DNA of 64,000 nucleotides. It comes from Amorphophallus konjac (lineage: Eukaryota > Streptophyta > Magnoliopsida > Alismatales > Araceae). Numbering within the stretch: position 1 is the first letter of the stretch; each line of letters opens with the position of its first letter. Made by a program: the position numbers and the translations under genes. A model generated the notes under the pieces. The model was not told where the DNA came from, did no database searches, and was given only the letters and a program-made list of their open reading frames with translations. Shown here piece after piece: positions 45,660-56,467 of the stretch. The stretch is from positions 84,890,559-84,954,558 of the forward strand of contig CM040117.1 in the NCBI GenBank assembly GCA_022559845.1, given 5' to 3'.

Positions 45660-45928
45660 ACTGGCTCGACACGAGTGTGTGAGTGAGAGATGACGACTAC
45701 GGGTGAGACACGACTACGGGTGTGACGCGACACGACCACGAGTGAGACAGAGGGACGCCAACTCCGAGTAGGAGAGAGAGAGTGTGATGCCAAATGAGTG
45801 AGATGAGCGACGTCAAATGAGTGAGATGAGGGCGTCAAATGAGGGAGATGAGGGCGTCAAATGAGTGAGATGAGGGATGCCAAATGAGTGAGATGAGAGA
45901 CGCCAAATGAGTGAGATGAGAGATAGCA
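45660..45928. repeat. Tandem repeats with CAAATGAGTGAGATGAG units
   Basis: From 45789 to 45928 there are about six imperfect copies of a 23-26 bp unit built on CAAATGAGTGAGATGAGGG plus a CGT/TGC spacer. Before it, 45660-45760 has degenerate CGACTACGGGTGAGACACG units. It lies in the 3' flank of the first PMD gene. Confidence 0.75.
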
Positions 45929-45986
45929 TGACTACTAGTTGGACAGGTGCACAACTTGTTGGACAAGGGCTTCAGATCAGAAGAAT

Positions 45987-46225
45987 GGTTCTCAGTGGGC
46001 CGTTCAAAGAAACACACGGTCCGTAATAGACCGTTCCAATGAGATATTAAACGGTCTTTTATTAGCTGTCCTGAATGTTGAACAGTTTACCATAGGCCGC
46101 ATAAGGAGACGAACGGTCTAAATCAGGCCGCTTAAACTCCTGCCCTCGAATTCTCTGGAAGATGATAAACGGTCCGTCACAGGCCGCTCAATGATATAGG
46201 CGGTCTATCGTAAGACCGTCCAAAG
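45987..46225. repeat. Dyad array 5 upstream of the second PMD-like gene
   Basis: Units start at 46017, 46052, 46083, 46114, 46170 and 46201 (spacings 35, 31, 31, 56, 31), nearly the same 31/56-57 rhythm as in the Tekay-A LTR. Best units: CGGTCTatcgtaAGACCG (perfect) and CGGTCTaaatcAGGCCG (wobble). The array ends about 145 bp before a TATA box. Confidence 0.8.
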
Positions 46226-46370
46226 GGGCATCCTGCGAACTTGAATGGGACTCTCCTAGAGAGTCCTTAACCCGAAGGAAAACTGCTTTAAACCCATCCA
46301 AACCTCATCTTAACCTGCCCTAGACTTATCCAACCCCGATCTCAAGAGACCTAGGCTTCCTAACAAGCCC

Positions 46371-46378
46371 TATAAGTA
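46371..46378 (+). promoter_or_regulatory. TATA box of the second PMD-like gene
   Basis: CCTATAAGTAGG on the plus strand, 83 bp upstream of the ATG at 46461. The 5' untranslated region downstream is C/T-rich, as usual for plant leaders. Confidence 0.5.
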
Positions 46379-46460
46379 GGAGGGGGGAGCCTAAGTTTGT
46401 GATTCACACATCCTCCTCCTTCTAAGCCTTGAAACTTTTGCTATTCATCACCAAATCATC

Positions 46461-47906
46461 ATGAAGAGGGCCCTAGAGGGGAGTTCCATGGAGGGAGCAT
46501 CTTTTGAAGGGCCAAAGCTGGCCAAGAAGGAGCAGGAAGTACTCCAACGACTGACCGTGATCCCGCGACATCTCAACTCGAGCCCTCTGAGAGAGGTAAG
46601 CTAATCATGATTTCATTCAATTCTTTCATTTACTTACATGTTTTTCCTTTCTCTCTCTTTTCTTCCATCTTCTTTCTTCTCGCCTCAGCTTCTCCCTGGC
46701 CCCAGGCGGTATTCCACCTTGAAGTGGTTGGCTCCCATGGTCCACGCCTTGCCCCTAGGAGTGACATCTATCCTGAGATCTTGGCACTTACAACCTCTCC
46801 TAGTGTTAGGTCAGAACTACCCAAAGCTTTCTCTTGATTGGCACAGCATCTCGGCCTTAGTTGAAATTTGGCATCCTCAAACTCATACATTCATTTTCCC
46901 ATCATTCGAGGCCACTATCCTACTAGAGGATGTAGAGACCTACTTATCTTTACCTAGGTCCTAGGTGGGAGGGGAAGACTCAGTGTGTCATACTGTTGCC
47001 TCTATAGATCCTTGGCTTATCTTGGGAGGGTTCATACCAGACAGCAGGGATGTCCACACTTTCGCAGGCCCACGTCAGATTCACCTTCTTCCTCTTAGTC
47101 AGTGGGTAGTGGAGCATTGCAGGAACAGGTGTGGGTGGGATGAAGTCATAGCTAAGGCTGCGTCCATTTGCTTGTGCGGGGCTATCTTGTTTCCTTCAGT
47201 TGACCATGTGCTAGAGATTCCCCTTCTTAGTACCATTAGTGGCCTATGGCAGGGACTTTCCATCTCCCAGGCAATCCTTGCCTACTTGTACGAGGGCCTC
47301 ACCTCAGCAGTCTTAGGAGGTCCCATGTTTGGCTCTATGATCCTTCTAGAGTGATGGATGGGTGTTAGGATGAAATTCATCTACAAGGAGGATGTCACTT
47401 TAGATAGCAGGATCTTCGGGAGCCACCCCCTCTTCTTCATAGGTGGCACGTTCGGATTCTCTCCACAGGTAGAGTGCAGGACAGCTGAGATGAAGACCAG
47501 AGACAAGTGGCGACTGTACATCAACAGATTGTCCCTGGATTGGTTTGTGATGCGCCCGGGCTTCCCCCGTGACACCACCGTCAGAGTTCCCAGGAGGCCG
47601 GGCTTGGACTTGAGGCTCGTGAGCGACACCGCACTGGAGATGTACAGCCCGCACCAGTGCTACCTACAGGTTGGACTACCCCGAACTGTTCTACCAGCAC
47701 TACCCCACCTTCCCGCACTCTAGGCGAGGAGGTTCGGTATAGAGGAGGACGAGCAGGCGGTCAGGAGTGCCCTGATCATGTGGGAGGTGAGCAGGGTGCT
47801 TACCCTCCCAGCAGAGGTTGCATAGATCCCGACGACGCGCCAGGCCTATGTTAGAGAGCTGAGAGAGATACGTCCCTACGGGGATGCCCGGCGGAGGACT
47901 GAGTGA
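46461..47906 (+). pseudogene. Second PMD-like gene, two exons, four nonsense codons
   Basis: Antisense to Ogre-B. Exon 1 is 46461-46595 (MKRALEGSSMEGASFEGPKL, phase 0), the intron 46596-46688 has donor GAG/GTAAGC and acceptor CTCAG, and exon 2 is 46689-47906. Exon 2 contains WHPQTHTFIFPSFEATILLED, which resembles the core pattern of PMD and related plant transposon-associated domains (W.P.THTF..P..E.T.TLEDV). It continues with VASIDPWLILGGFIP and RPGLDLRLVSDTALEMYSP, for which I recognise no family. Stops: TAG at 46962, TGA at 47352, TAG at 47721 and TAG near 47820, all in one frame and with no frameshift seen, and three of the four could be C-to-T changes of CAG. It is clearly diverged from the first gene, not a recent duplicate. 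Confidence 0.65.
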
Positions 47907-49378
47907 TTTTCTTTCCTTTCATGATGATGTTGTATAGGACTTATGCTTAGAATGCTTGATATATGGAATGAATAAAATTGATGATTGGATTGAGTTTGAG
48001 CTTTGGGCCTTGGACTTTTTCCTTGATGTGATTGCGTAGGTTGGGATAAGACTTTAACATTCACACAATCACGAGCCAACTGAACTTTCAGCTTCAACCT
48101 GCCCCTGTACATACGCAAATGCAAACAAAAAAGACAGATTAAATCTGTTTTAGGCTTAACCCCTTGCCTGTAGTAAGTTAGGAAATGACTAGTTCTTGAT
48201 TTTTGGTCAAGGGGGTAAGCCTTATTAAATAGGCAAATGAAATGATGATGAATGCAATGGATGCTATGGATGCAAATCATAAAAACTCTTTTTTATAATT
48301 TTGAAGAATTAAATTTTTTTTGGATTTTGGAATGTTTGGATTTTTTCAAGTTTTTTTTTGAAATATTTGATTTTTTGGATTTTTAAGATATTTGCTTTTT
48401 TTTCTTTCTTTTTGGGTTTTGAAATATTTGCTTTTTTTGTTTTAAAATATTTGCTCTTTTTTGGGTTTTGAAATATTTAATTTTTTGGGGTTTTGAAATA
48501 TTTGATTTTTTGGGTTTTGAAATATTTGATTTTTTTTTGGAGTCTTGAAATATTTTATTTTTTTAGAGTTTTTGAAATATTTGATTTTTTTGGAGTTTTG
48601 AAACAAGCTTAAGCTTAACAACAAGGAACCTCCCATCTCACTAGGGGTGTCCTAGGTCCAACACGTACTTAAAAGGGATCGTCTGTGGCCGGGGCCAATT
48701 TCGCTTAACGGTGCCTCTACCGAGGCCATACCCAGGGTGGGATTCATTCCTTGGAAAATAAAATAAGATTTGACAGAAAAGCTAGCGGTAGGTATAGATG
48801 TTTTTATGGCTTGAGTTCTTCTTACAACACCCCCTTTTTAAAGAATTTGGTCTGTTACGCCGGGACTTTGTGTCCGTCATCGAACCTACATCCGCTCTAG
48901 GCACGCATACGACCGGGCTCATAACGTCTCGCGGGGAAACTGTACTTCCACTCTTGCCATGCCTAGTTTTATTATTTTGGGGACTTTCAAACTTTTGAGA
49001 GCTTTGAGCTTTGGGTGAGCTTTTAGCTTTTGATTTTTGCCCCTTTCTTTCTCCATTTCTTTTCTTAGTCTTTTTTGGCTCTTTTAACCTGCGGAATAAG
49101 GTCATGACGGACTGCCCCTATTTGAGACCTCTTTTATTGGGGGATCTAGATCAGTTCTCGCCCCCTTATTCACCCTTTGCCCCTATTTTCAGCCGAGAGA
49201 GAAGGAAAAACAAGGACTTGCACCCTACTCGAAGCATGGCCAAGGGAGAAACGGTGTTGTGCAAAAGAGGGAAACTGACCCACGGGGGGTCGTGTAGTGT
49301 GTGAAATGTTGAACCGGGGACTTCCTTTCGTGATCAAGTGAAGGCGCACCCCGCCACCAAGTCGTTGCTGGTTTAACT
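47907..49378. other. Non-coding stretch between the second PMD-like gene and Ogre-B integrase
   Basis: No gene is seen. It contains the T-rich minisatellite at 48300-48606. From 48607 to 49378 there is unique-looking sequence, including polypurine and polypyrimidine patches, that belongs to the 3' untranslated part of Ogre-B. Small open frames here look random. Confidence 0.5.
48300..48606. repeat. T-rich minisatellite with GTTTTGAAATATTTG units
   Basis: About ten imperfect units of roughly 25-30 bp built on TTTTGAAATATTTGATTTTTT with variable T/G runs. Strongly strand-asymmetric (T-rich on plus). Confidence 0.85.
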
Positions 49379-50400
49379 CTATGGATAAAAGTGTTTTAAA
49401 TATAACACATTCCACGGATTCGGTAATTCCTCACCCTCCGCATTGATTAAACGATACGCGTTACCCGGATAGACTTCCTTAATTTCAAACGGCCCTTCCC
49501 AGTTGGGTTGCAGCTTAGACTTGGGACCTACTGTCCTGATAAATTTACGTTTCAAAACCATATTACCCACTTGGAATTTTCGTTCGATGACCTTCTTTTG
49601 GAAATACCGCGAGACACGTTTTTGATAAACCGAGACATGATTGGCCGCATTAAGCCTCTTCTCGTCTAAGAGTTCCAGTGGGACTAGCAACGCCTCTCGA
49701 CGCTCATCGAGATTAAGTTCTTTGTCCAGCTGCACCCTTAGGGAAGGGATCAGGATCTCATATGGGAGTACCGCCTCCATCCCATAGGTGAGAGCAAAAG
49801 GAGTTTGCCCCGTGGGAGTACGGACGGAGGTGCGATAAGTTCATAGAGCTTCTACCAGTTTATCGGCCCAGTCAGCAAATTTATGTGACTCGCATGTTTT
49901 CTTGATGATTTTATGAAGGGTTTTGTTCGTGGCCTCAGCCTGGCTATTACCTTGGGGGTAGTATGGTGATGAATGATGCAATGATATATTAAACTTCTTA
50001 TAGAGGTCCCGGAGTTCTTGAGAAATGAATTGAGGCCCGTTGTCGGTGACGATATCACTTGGCACTCCAAACCGCGAGATGATATTCTTCAGGATGAAGC
50101 GGCATACTGTGGTGGCTTTGATCTCTGCATAGGCTTCAGCTTTCGCCCACTTGGTGAAGTACTCTGTAGTCGTCAAAATGAAGGACTTCTGCTTGACTGC
50201 AGAATTCGGGTCACCGAGAGGTCCGATGATATCAATGGCCCACATGGAAAATGGCCAAGGAGCAGAGAGAGGATGGAGAGAAGAAGCAGGACCATGGATC
50301 TTGTTAGCATGGAGCTGGCATTAAAGACACCTATGGACATAGGTGGAACAGTCTTCTTCTAGGGTTGGCCAGTAATAGCCCTACCTAAGAATCTTCTTCG
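49379..50400 (-). pseudogene. Ogre-B integrase
   Basis: Right to left: remnants of the zinc-binding region, then core motifs MWAIDIIGPLGDP (50245), VTDNGPQF (about 50040) and the Glu-bearing QAEATNKTL (about 49930), so the D, D and E positions are all present. The C-terminal part has YQKRVSRYF, FQVGNMVL, LQPNWEGPFEI and ELPNPWNVLYLKHFYP, typical for Tat/Ogre. No chromodomain. Broken by a TAG after DKLVEAL at 49841-49843 and by stops in the zinc region between 50245 and 50400. Confidence 0.85.
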
Positions 50401-51230
50401 CCAACGCCTGCCCATTTACGTGCCCTCCACACTCACTGGAGTGAGCTGCTTCCACAACCTTCCAAGCCTCATCCTCATCTAGACACCTCATTAGAACTCC
50501 ATTGAGAGCCCTCCTATACAATTCTCCAGCAACAATCATGTATCTTGCGGCGACTCTCCTAATGGCCTCTCGCTGCTCGGCATTTGCCGTCTCCGGAAAC
50601 GAACCATCCCTACAATACTGCTCAATCTCATAATACCACTGCAATTCTTCTTCTTCTATGATCTCCTCAAGCTCAGTTAACGAGACTTCTTTCACCTCTT
50701 CCCTTTCTACCTTCCTTTCTACAGATTTCCTAAGGTTGTCGAACCAGGGATCCTGAAGAGAAGGGGCGTCTAACCGCTGGACCACAATGGTCTCAGTGGC
50801 ACGACTGAGGGGAAATGAAAGAGAAGAAGCGAGTGATGCAAGCGCATCAGCCAGGATGTTCTGAGAACGAGAAGTGTGAATATAGATAAGCTTCCGGAAT
50901 TGCCTAGCCAAGAGCGTGACCAGATCTTGATAGGGCTTAAGCTTAGGGTCACGGGTGCGGTAAGTTGACAGAACTTGACGCAGCACCAATTGAGAGTCTC
51001 CTGTTATGTTAAGGTATTGCGCGCCCAAGAGGTAGGCGTGCTTCAGACCGGCAAGGAGAGCCTCATACTCTGCTATATTATTCGTGGAAGGAAATGAGAG
51101 TTGATAAGCGATAGGGATGGTTACCCCTTCCGGAGTAAGGAGAACGGCGCCGATTCCACTGCCCGGGGAATTGAGAGCACCATCGAAATGGAGAGACCAA
51201 AAGGAAGATGAGTGATTACTGATAAGTGTT
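50381..51230 (-). pseudogene. Ogre-B second (archaeal-type) RNase H
   Basis: The frame from about 51120 downward encodes NNIAEYEALLAGLKHAYLLG, GAQYLNITGDSQLVLRQV and ILADALASLASSL, the conserved blocks of the extra RNase H found between RNase H and integrase in the Tat lineage. It continues to a linker (EELQWYYEIEQYC) and the integrase zinc region. The join with the RT/RNase H part is frameshifted near 51140-51200. Confidence 0.8.
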
Positions 51231-52640
51231 CATCAGGAAACTCGTCCTGGATTGAATCCGTGCGAGGGATAGGAGAATGAGCAAGATGCTCAGCAATGGC
51301 ATACCCCTTGATTGCTTTCTGGACGATGAAGGTGATATCGAACTGGGAGAGAAAACTCTGCCAGTGAGCTAACATGCTAGAAAGGACATGCTTTTCTAAA
51401 AAATAACGAATGGGGTCCATCCTACATATCAGCTTGACCTGATGGGCACGAAAATAGTGTTTGAGCTTCTGAGCTACCCATACTAATGCTGCACAGGTCT
51501 TCTCTATGGCAGTATACTTGGATTCAGCGGGGTTAAACAACCTCAAAAGGTAGTATGCTGCCCTTTCCCTTCCTTCATCGTCTACCTGAGCCAGAACAGC
51601 TCCTAGGGAGTCCTCAATCATAGAAATGTATAGGATCAGGGGTTTCCCAGGGACGGGTGGTTGTAGAACCGGGGGATTAGAAAGATAGATCTTAAGCTCC
51701 TCATAGGCCTTTTGGCATTGTTCATTCCATTCGAACTTTGCTCCTACCTTTAACAATTCATAGAATGGGCGGCATCTCTGCGAATGTTGAGATATAAATC
51801 TCCTAATGAATTGCAAGCGCCCAATCAAACCTCTGAGCTCGGTGATGTTCTTAGGCGGTGGCATCTCCATAACGGCCTTTGCTTTATTCGGATCGATCTG
51901 AATCCTCCGTTTAATAACTATAAACCCGAGTAACTTCCCTGATGTAACTCCAAACACGCATTTCTTTGGATTCATCTTCAATTTATATTCCTTAGCTCTT
52001 TGCAACACTTTGGCTAGAATGTCGGGGTGCTCTTCTTTGGACCTCAACTTTACCAGAATATCATCCACGTAAGCTTCTAAGTAGACATGCATCATGTCGT
52101 GGAAGATAGCCATCATTGCCCTCTGATAAGTAGCACGTGCATTCTTTAATCCAAATGGCATAACAACATAGCAGTATGTGCCCCAGGGCGTGGTGAAAGA
52201 GGTCTTCTCTTGATCCTCAGGAGCGAGGCAGATTTGGTTATATCTGGAATAACCATCCATGAATGAGAAGGCTTCATATCCAGCCGTGTTATCCACCAGT
52301 ACATCAATGTGAGGAAGTGGAAAGTCATCTTTCGGACACGCCTTATATAAGTCCCTGAAGTCAATACAAATCTGAATTTTGCCATCCTTTTTCATTACTG
52401 GGACTATGTTTGCCACCCATTGTGGATATAAAACAACTCTAATAAACCTGGCTTTATGCAATTTATCGAATTCTTCCTTAATTCTTAAGGCCATCTGTGG
52501 GTGGAATCTTCTCGCTTTTTGTTTAATGGGTGTTGCCCCTGGTTTAAGAATCAATCGGTGTTCAACCAACGAAGACCCGGCATGTCCTCGTAGGACCAGG
52601 CAAACGAATCGCTATACTCCCTCAATACCTTGATTAGCTC
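51121..52640 (-). pseudogene. Ogre-B reverse transcriptase and RNase H
   Basis: A long open stretch of 482 codons begins at about 52569. RT blocks: PVMKKDGKIQICIDFRDL, FMDGYSRYNQI (family FMDGYSGYNQI), VVMPFGLKNARATYQRAM and YVDDILVKL at 52060-52071, so both active-site aspartates of YVDD are kept. The connection and first RNase H follow (GRLQFIRRFISQHSQRCRPF, LGAVLAQVDDEGRERA, YTAIEKTCAALVW). A frame change near 52575 separates it from the upstream linker (YEDMPGLRW). This is the best preserved pol segment of Ogre-B. Confidence 0.85.
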
Positions 52641-53200
52641 CATTTCAACCTAAGGAGGGAGATTAGCAGAAATAAGTATGGGCCTGGGGTCCTCTTCTGT
52701 TTCAAGATTAATTTCCTTAGTGGGTTCATCCACTACCGAGGACGGTTCATCAAACCTTTTCAAACCTTGTGCGTACAGATCAGCAGTGTCATCCACATCG
52801 CTTTCCTCATCATCAGCTGGGTCCTTCTCATTCACAATTTCATATACCCCTAATCCGTCATTGCACCACTCCCCATCCAGTTCCTCATCTTCTTCTAAAA
52901 CAATTGCGGTCTCTACAAACTCTGGGCACCTAAGGAGGGCATGGCATCGTTCGGCCAAATCTCGCAAAAACCTATCAGGGATGGATTTAGGAGGACGCAT
53001 CACAGGGTGTGCCGTAGACGTGGATGGGCTGACTAGACTCGAACTAGACTCTACCCCAACTGACTCTACTAACCTAGGAGACTCTGCACACTGTACATCT
53101 AACCTAGGAGATAGGAAATCTACCGGAAAAGGAACAGGGGTTTCATGCCCCTAGGAAGCTGAGCAGAACACAGCGTAATCTTCCATTGAAACTTCTGTTT
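52641..53200 (-). pseudogene. Ogre-B acidic linker between protease and RT
   Basis: An open frame at 53003-52650 encodes an acidic segment (DPADDEESDVDDTADLYAQ) followed by the start of the RT region (LREYSDSFAWSYEDMPG after a stop). Such acidic linkers are usual in Tat/Ogre pol. No catalytic domain. Confidence 0.6.
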
Positions 53201-54550
53201 TAAAATTGGTGTTTTTTTTGGAGGCCGGAGGTGATCATGCAACATGAGGAAGAGGACGGAGGAGGAGGTAGTTGCATGGGGAACAAATAAGGGAAGATGC
53301 AATCGATGAATGGATCAGAGGATCGAAACCACATCTCGTGGAGTTGGGCATTGGGAGGAGGAGGAGTAAACAAAGTTGAAAGATCAATAGGTGGGCTGCG
53401 CCCACATGCAGACGGCACGAACAGAATTTCAGGCGGTCTCTCCGTGAAGTACGGGTCGACCAAAATTGGAGGGGAACGAGGGACAAACCCCAATTGTTGG
53501 AACAAAGAGGCAAGACGGGACGGGGATAGAGAAAAGGTAGTGATAGAGCTCTCCACTTCCCGTGGCCCCCGGCGGACCAGCTGCGTTGGAGAATGCTTCA
53601 CCAGCTGCATCTCCTTCTTCCTCGGGCGGTCTTCTTCCTTGCTGAACAGCTTTTCAAAGCAAACACAAAAATCATCCATATCACCCACCAGCCCCTTCAG
53701 CGGCGGCGGTGGGTCAGAATCATCACAGGCGGCATCAACCTTCACATCAGCACATGGCGGTGGTTGCTTCAAAGTGCCGGGCTGCAGCGGGGCTTTCACC
53801 AAATGTTGTCGATAGTCCCACGTTAACGGCCCAGAGTCTCCAAGTATTGACATTGCTGAATCACGGTAGCCAAGGCCTCGACGGCCCATCTTCTTGCCTT
53901 TAGGGACGGGCTTAGTTTGCCCCTGTAATTGTGCCCCGAGACCCAGGCCTGGCTGATAACCCAGTTTCAGAATCATGTGCCACCCCCTTGAATCTCTTTT
54001 CTTGGACTTAATTTTTACATTGACTGGCGCAGTGGAGGGCTTGGGTGACGCATATGCCCATGGGTAGTTTAAGTCCATTACTGACAAAACTGGCCTATTA
54101 CTTGGCCACAGTGTTGGGAGAATCTTATCTGTAATGGCATCAACAGACTGGACGGTGGAGATGCTTTTCACTTTAACCACCCGGCCCTGGAATGGGAATT
54201 TCAGACATTGGTGGGCGGTTGAAGGCACGGCATTCAAACTATTTCTCCATGGATGACCCATAATAGCTTTGAACATTGGGTCTATGTCCAAAACATAAAA
54301 CTCCACGTCCATAACCAACGGCCCTAGCTCGGCCTGTACAGTCACGACCACGTGACAAGCACGCTTGGAATTGTCATATGCTGCTATTGTGATGGGTGTT
54401 GGCTTAAGCATATCCTCCGAAATGTTACAGGCACGGAGGGTACTCAATGGACACACGTTTATCGATGCTCTTGTGTCTACGAGGGCAGACTCAACAGCCA
54501 CTTTATTCAAAGAAATGGTAATACAGAGTGGCATCTGTCGTGCCTCTGAG
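53200..54550 (-). pseudogene. Ogre-B protease with G-patch domain
   Basis: About 444 codons open from 54534. Protease: KVAVESALVDTRASINVCPL, with DTRAS where DTGAS or DNGSS is expected, so the essential Gly is replaced by Arg; later AIMGHPWRNSLNAVPST marks the flap/ILG region. About residues 185-225 form a G-patch-like segment (ILKLGYQPGLGLGAQLQG and GRRGLGYR), a glycine-rich RNA-associated motif found after some retroviral and retrotransposon proteases. The frame differs from the gag part, with a shift near 54540. Confidence 0.8.
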
Positions 54551-55408
54551 CTAGTTCTGACTCAGAAAATGAAATAGAAGGCCCCCTTGTGATGGTTTCC
54601 AACACCGTTGGTAAACTGTCCACCGCCACATCTTCATTTACCATCACTTTCTACAAAAAAGTCTTCAAAGCATCCTGATGTAGCGGTGACCTTTTGATCA
54701 ATTCCAAAACTGAAATCTTGGCCGACATCCGGTCCAAGTGCTGTAACAAGTCGTACTTCGTGCCTGGCACTGGGTCTGCATCTTCAGCTATTGAGGAAGA
54801 AGGCTGAGGGGTAGGTGCGGGTGCACGAGAAGAAGGGTAAACTTTGTGGAATGGATTCCCACTCCGAAGGGCACAATGTGGTGCCGGCACGGCCTGAGAT
54901 GGACCCCCGCTTGGCCCGGTGGGGTAGGTAGAAGGAGTAGAGATGGGGGTGAGGATGGCGGAAGTTGGCCTGATGGGCCCTGGTGAAGGGGAAATGGGCG
55001 AAGGGTTGAGTGGAGGGGTGATGATGGAGGGTATGGTGAGTGATGGCGAAAGGACTGGCAGTATGGAGGGGAATGCGGTGGGCCTGATGGGTGATGCGGA
55101 GGGAATAATGGGTGGAGTGGTGGTTAGAACGGCGGGCCTGAGAACGGAGGGGATAGCAAGTGCGGGGGAAGGGTTGTGGTGGAAGGCCAATAGGTATGCG
55201 GGGGTTTCATCCTCAAAAGTCCACCCAGCGTTGGGGGCTGGGTGCTGAACAATGTTTACCTGGGCCGGTGCCGGCGCCGACGGCTATTGTTGTTGCTGAG
55301 GAGCGGGCTGATGTATCAGCATGGGATTCTGATGGATCCCAAGGTCTTGTTACTGCTGTTGCTGGGGTTGCTGTTGCTGTTGGGGTTGCTGCTGTTGCTG
55401 GGGCGCTG
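54551..55408 (-). pseudogene. Ogre-B gag remnant (proline-rich part), interrupted by Tekay-B
   Basis: The frame from 55190 to 54651 is extremely rich in Pro, Ser, Thr and Ile, then has AKISVLELIKRSPLHQDALK, a motif resembling the ISLLDLLxSSEAHRxAL block that precedes the protease in Ogre gag-pro. A TAG ends it at 54651. Positions 55345-55403 are CAA/CAG-type trinucleotide repeats (plus strand GTTGCTGTTGCTG), encoding Gln-rich sequence; Tekay-B inserted right next to this repeat. Confidence 0.7.
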
Positions 55409-55518
55409 TGTAGCAACCCTGAAAAAAACAAGATTTTTAAATAAATCAAATTAAAATAAAAGATAAGTAAAGAAATGACAAAGAGCCTAAATGAGTAAAT
55501 CATTGATCAAGAGGAAAA

Positions 55519-55742
55519 TAACTCCTTTTATCAAGGCACTGATTCAAAAGGAAACGCCTCTGTATAAGGCGTTAATTTAAAAGGGACGCCTGGACAATAG
55601 GGCGTCAAATTTCAAACGACGGGAAAAATAAAATTAAGGAAAGGAAATGAAACGCCCTCTACATGGGCGTGTTTACATAAGTAACGACGCTCGACAAGGC
55701 GTCAATTTAAATTCGACGCCTTCACTTAAGACGTTAATTTAG
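55519..55742. repeat. Dyad array 6 in Tekay-B U3 (ACGCC...GGCGT type)
   Basis: Units start at about 55520, 55554, 55586, 55652, 55687 and 55716 (spacings mostly 29-36, with a half unit near 55616). Examples: ACGCCTctgtatAAGGCGT and GACGCCtggacaataGGGCGTC. Most are followed by AATTT or CAATTT. The copy in the right LTR is at about 63150-63365, where the last unit reads ACGTCTtcacttaAGACGT, a perfect stem. Confidence 0.8.
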
Positions 55743-55879
55743 TTCGAGTTTCGTTCAACCCAGGAGTCTATCCATGGCAAGTTATAGATAACTACGTCGA
55801 AGGTGGAGTATGGTAAGGACTCTATCATGGAAGTATTACTTCCAATACAACTCTAACCCTATTAGGATTCCCAAAATCC

Positions 55880-55887
55880 TATAAGTA
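55880..55887 (+). promoter_or_regulatory. TATA box of the Tekay-B 5' LTR (mutated)
   Basis: TATAAGTA here against TATAAATA in the 3' LTR (63506-63513), in otherwise matching context (TCCTATAARTACCCTCC). The 5' copy may be weaker. The dyad array ends about 140 bp upstream. Confidence 0.65.
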
Positions 55888-56118
55888 CCCTCCTGATCGA
55901 CCCAGATTGCTATTTGGCGATTTGAGCTATCGTTCTGCTGAAAGGAGAGGTTTTGTTCTTATTATTGTTTCCTTCAAACCACAGGAGCATGAGGATTCTA
56001 ATGCTTCTTCGTTTTCTTCTATCACAGATTGAGGAGCTCCTGTCTTTCTTAAAGAATGAGGGTTCTTCATCTGTGGGTAGATTACCTGTCAAGTTTTCCT
56101 ATCAAACGTGAAGAACCG

Positions 56119-56201
56119 GTAAGTTCTTCTTCATCCTTTGACATCAACCGTATACTATAAAGGCTAATTAATCCTCTTCTCGTTTTTTTTCTCTCTTACA
56201 G
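56119..56201 (+). other. Intron-like unit in the Tekay-B LTR leader
   Basis: Donor CCG/GTAAGT, a CTAAT branch-point-like word, long T-rich tract and acceptor CTTACAG: all signals of an 83-bp plant intron. The right LTR has the same at 63745-63828 (84 bp). Further strong donors follow at 56354 (CAG/GTAGGT) and 58135 (CAG/GTAAGT), and an acceptor TTGTAG lies at 58606, four bases before the gag ATG. Confidence 0.5.
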
Positions 56202-56467
56202 CCCAACACCCGTGAAAGGAGGAAGTTTTCCTCTATTTTTGCAACGGCTGTTTCTTCTCTGTTGCTGTCTCTGCTTCTGCATTAGAAACAGAGCATCGGA
56301 TTCTCATCAAGTCCTTCACGTTACTTCAACAGATCACCAGTTGATAATCATCAGGTAGGTTTTCTCAAGAACGTAGCCCAAACTAGCTTAATATCTTTAA
56401 TAATATCATCGATCCTCCATGCATATAGTTTTATTGTGGTTTCAACTGTTTCTATGCAATTTTCAAA

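Larger units (their letters stand above)
45559..46460. other. Region between the two PMD-like genes
   Basis: No gene is seen. It holds a short tandem repeat (45789-45928), dyad array 5 (45987-46225) and the promoter of the second gene with a TATA box TATAAGTA at 46371-46378, 83 bp before its ATG. Confidence 0.6.
39790..55408 (-). mobile_element. Ogre-B: Ogre/Tat-like Ty3/gypsy element with two antisense PMD-like genes; 5' end outside the window
   Basis: Minus-strand element. Right to left: proline-rich gag remnant, protease with G-patch, RT/RNase H, second RNase H, integrase, a long 3' region with two plus-strand multi-exon genes, and an inferred 3' LTR (about 39790-41062). Gag is interrupted at 55408 by Tekay-B, so the 5' LTR and gag start lie beyond 64000. 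Assignment to Ogre/Tat rests on the second RNase H with NNIAEYEALLAG-type sequence, the protease/gag linker style and the LTR start. The left edge is an estimate. Confidence 0.75.

Noticed and set aside
42727..46225. CRISPR-like arrays
   Set aside because: The dyads are spaced regularly, but the repeat itself is degenerate, the variable part is the loop inside it, and the setting is a plant retrotransposon. No cas genes.
48300..48606. Possible matrix-attachment or replication origin from T-rich DNA
   Set aside because: T-rich tandem units alone do not support such a function; kept only as a minisatellite.
54651..55190. Proline-rich cell-wall-like protein
   Set aside because: The Pro/Ser/Thr composition suggests it at first, but the frame leads into ISVLELIKRSPLHQDALK and the protease of Ogre-B on the same strand.
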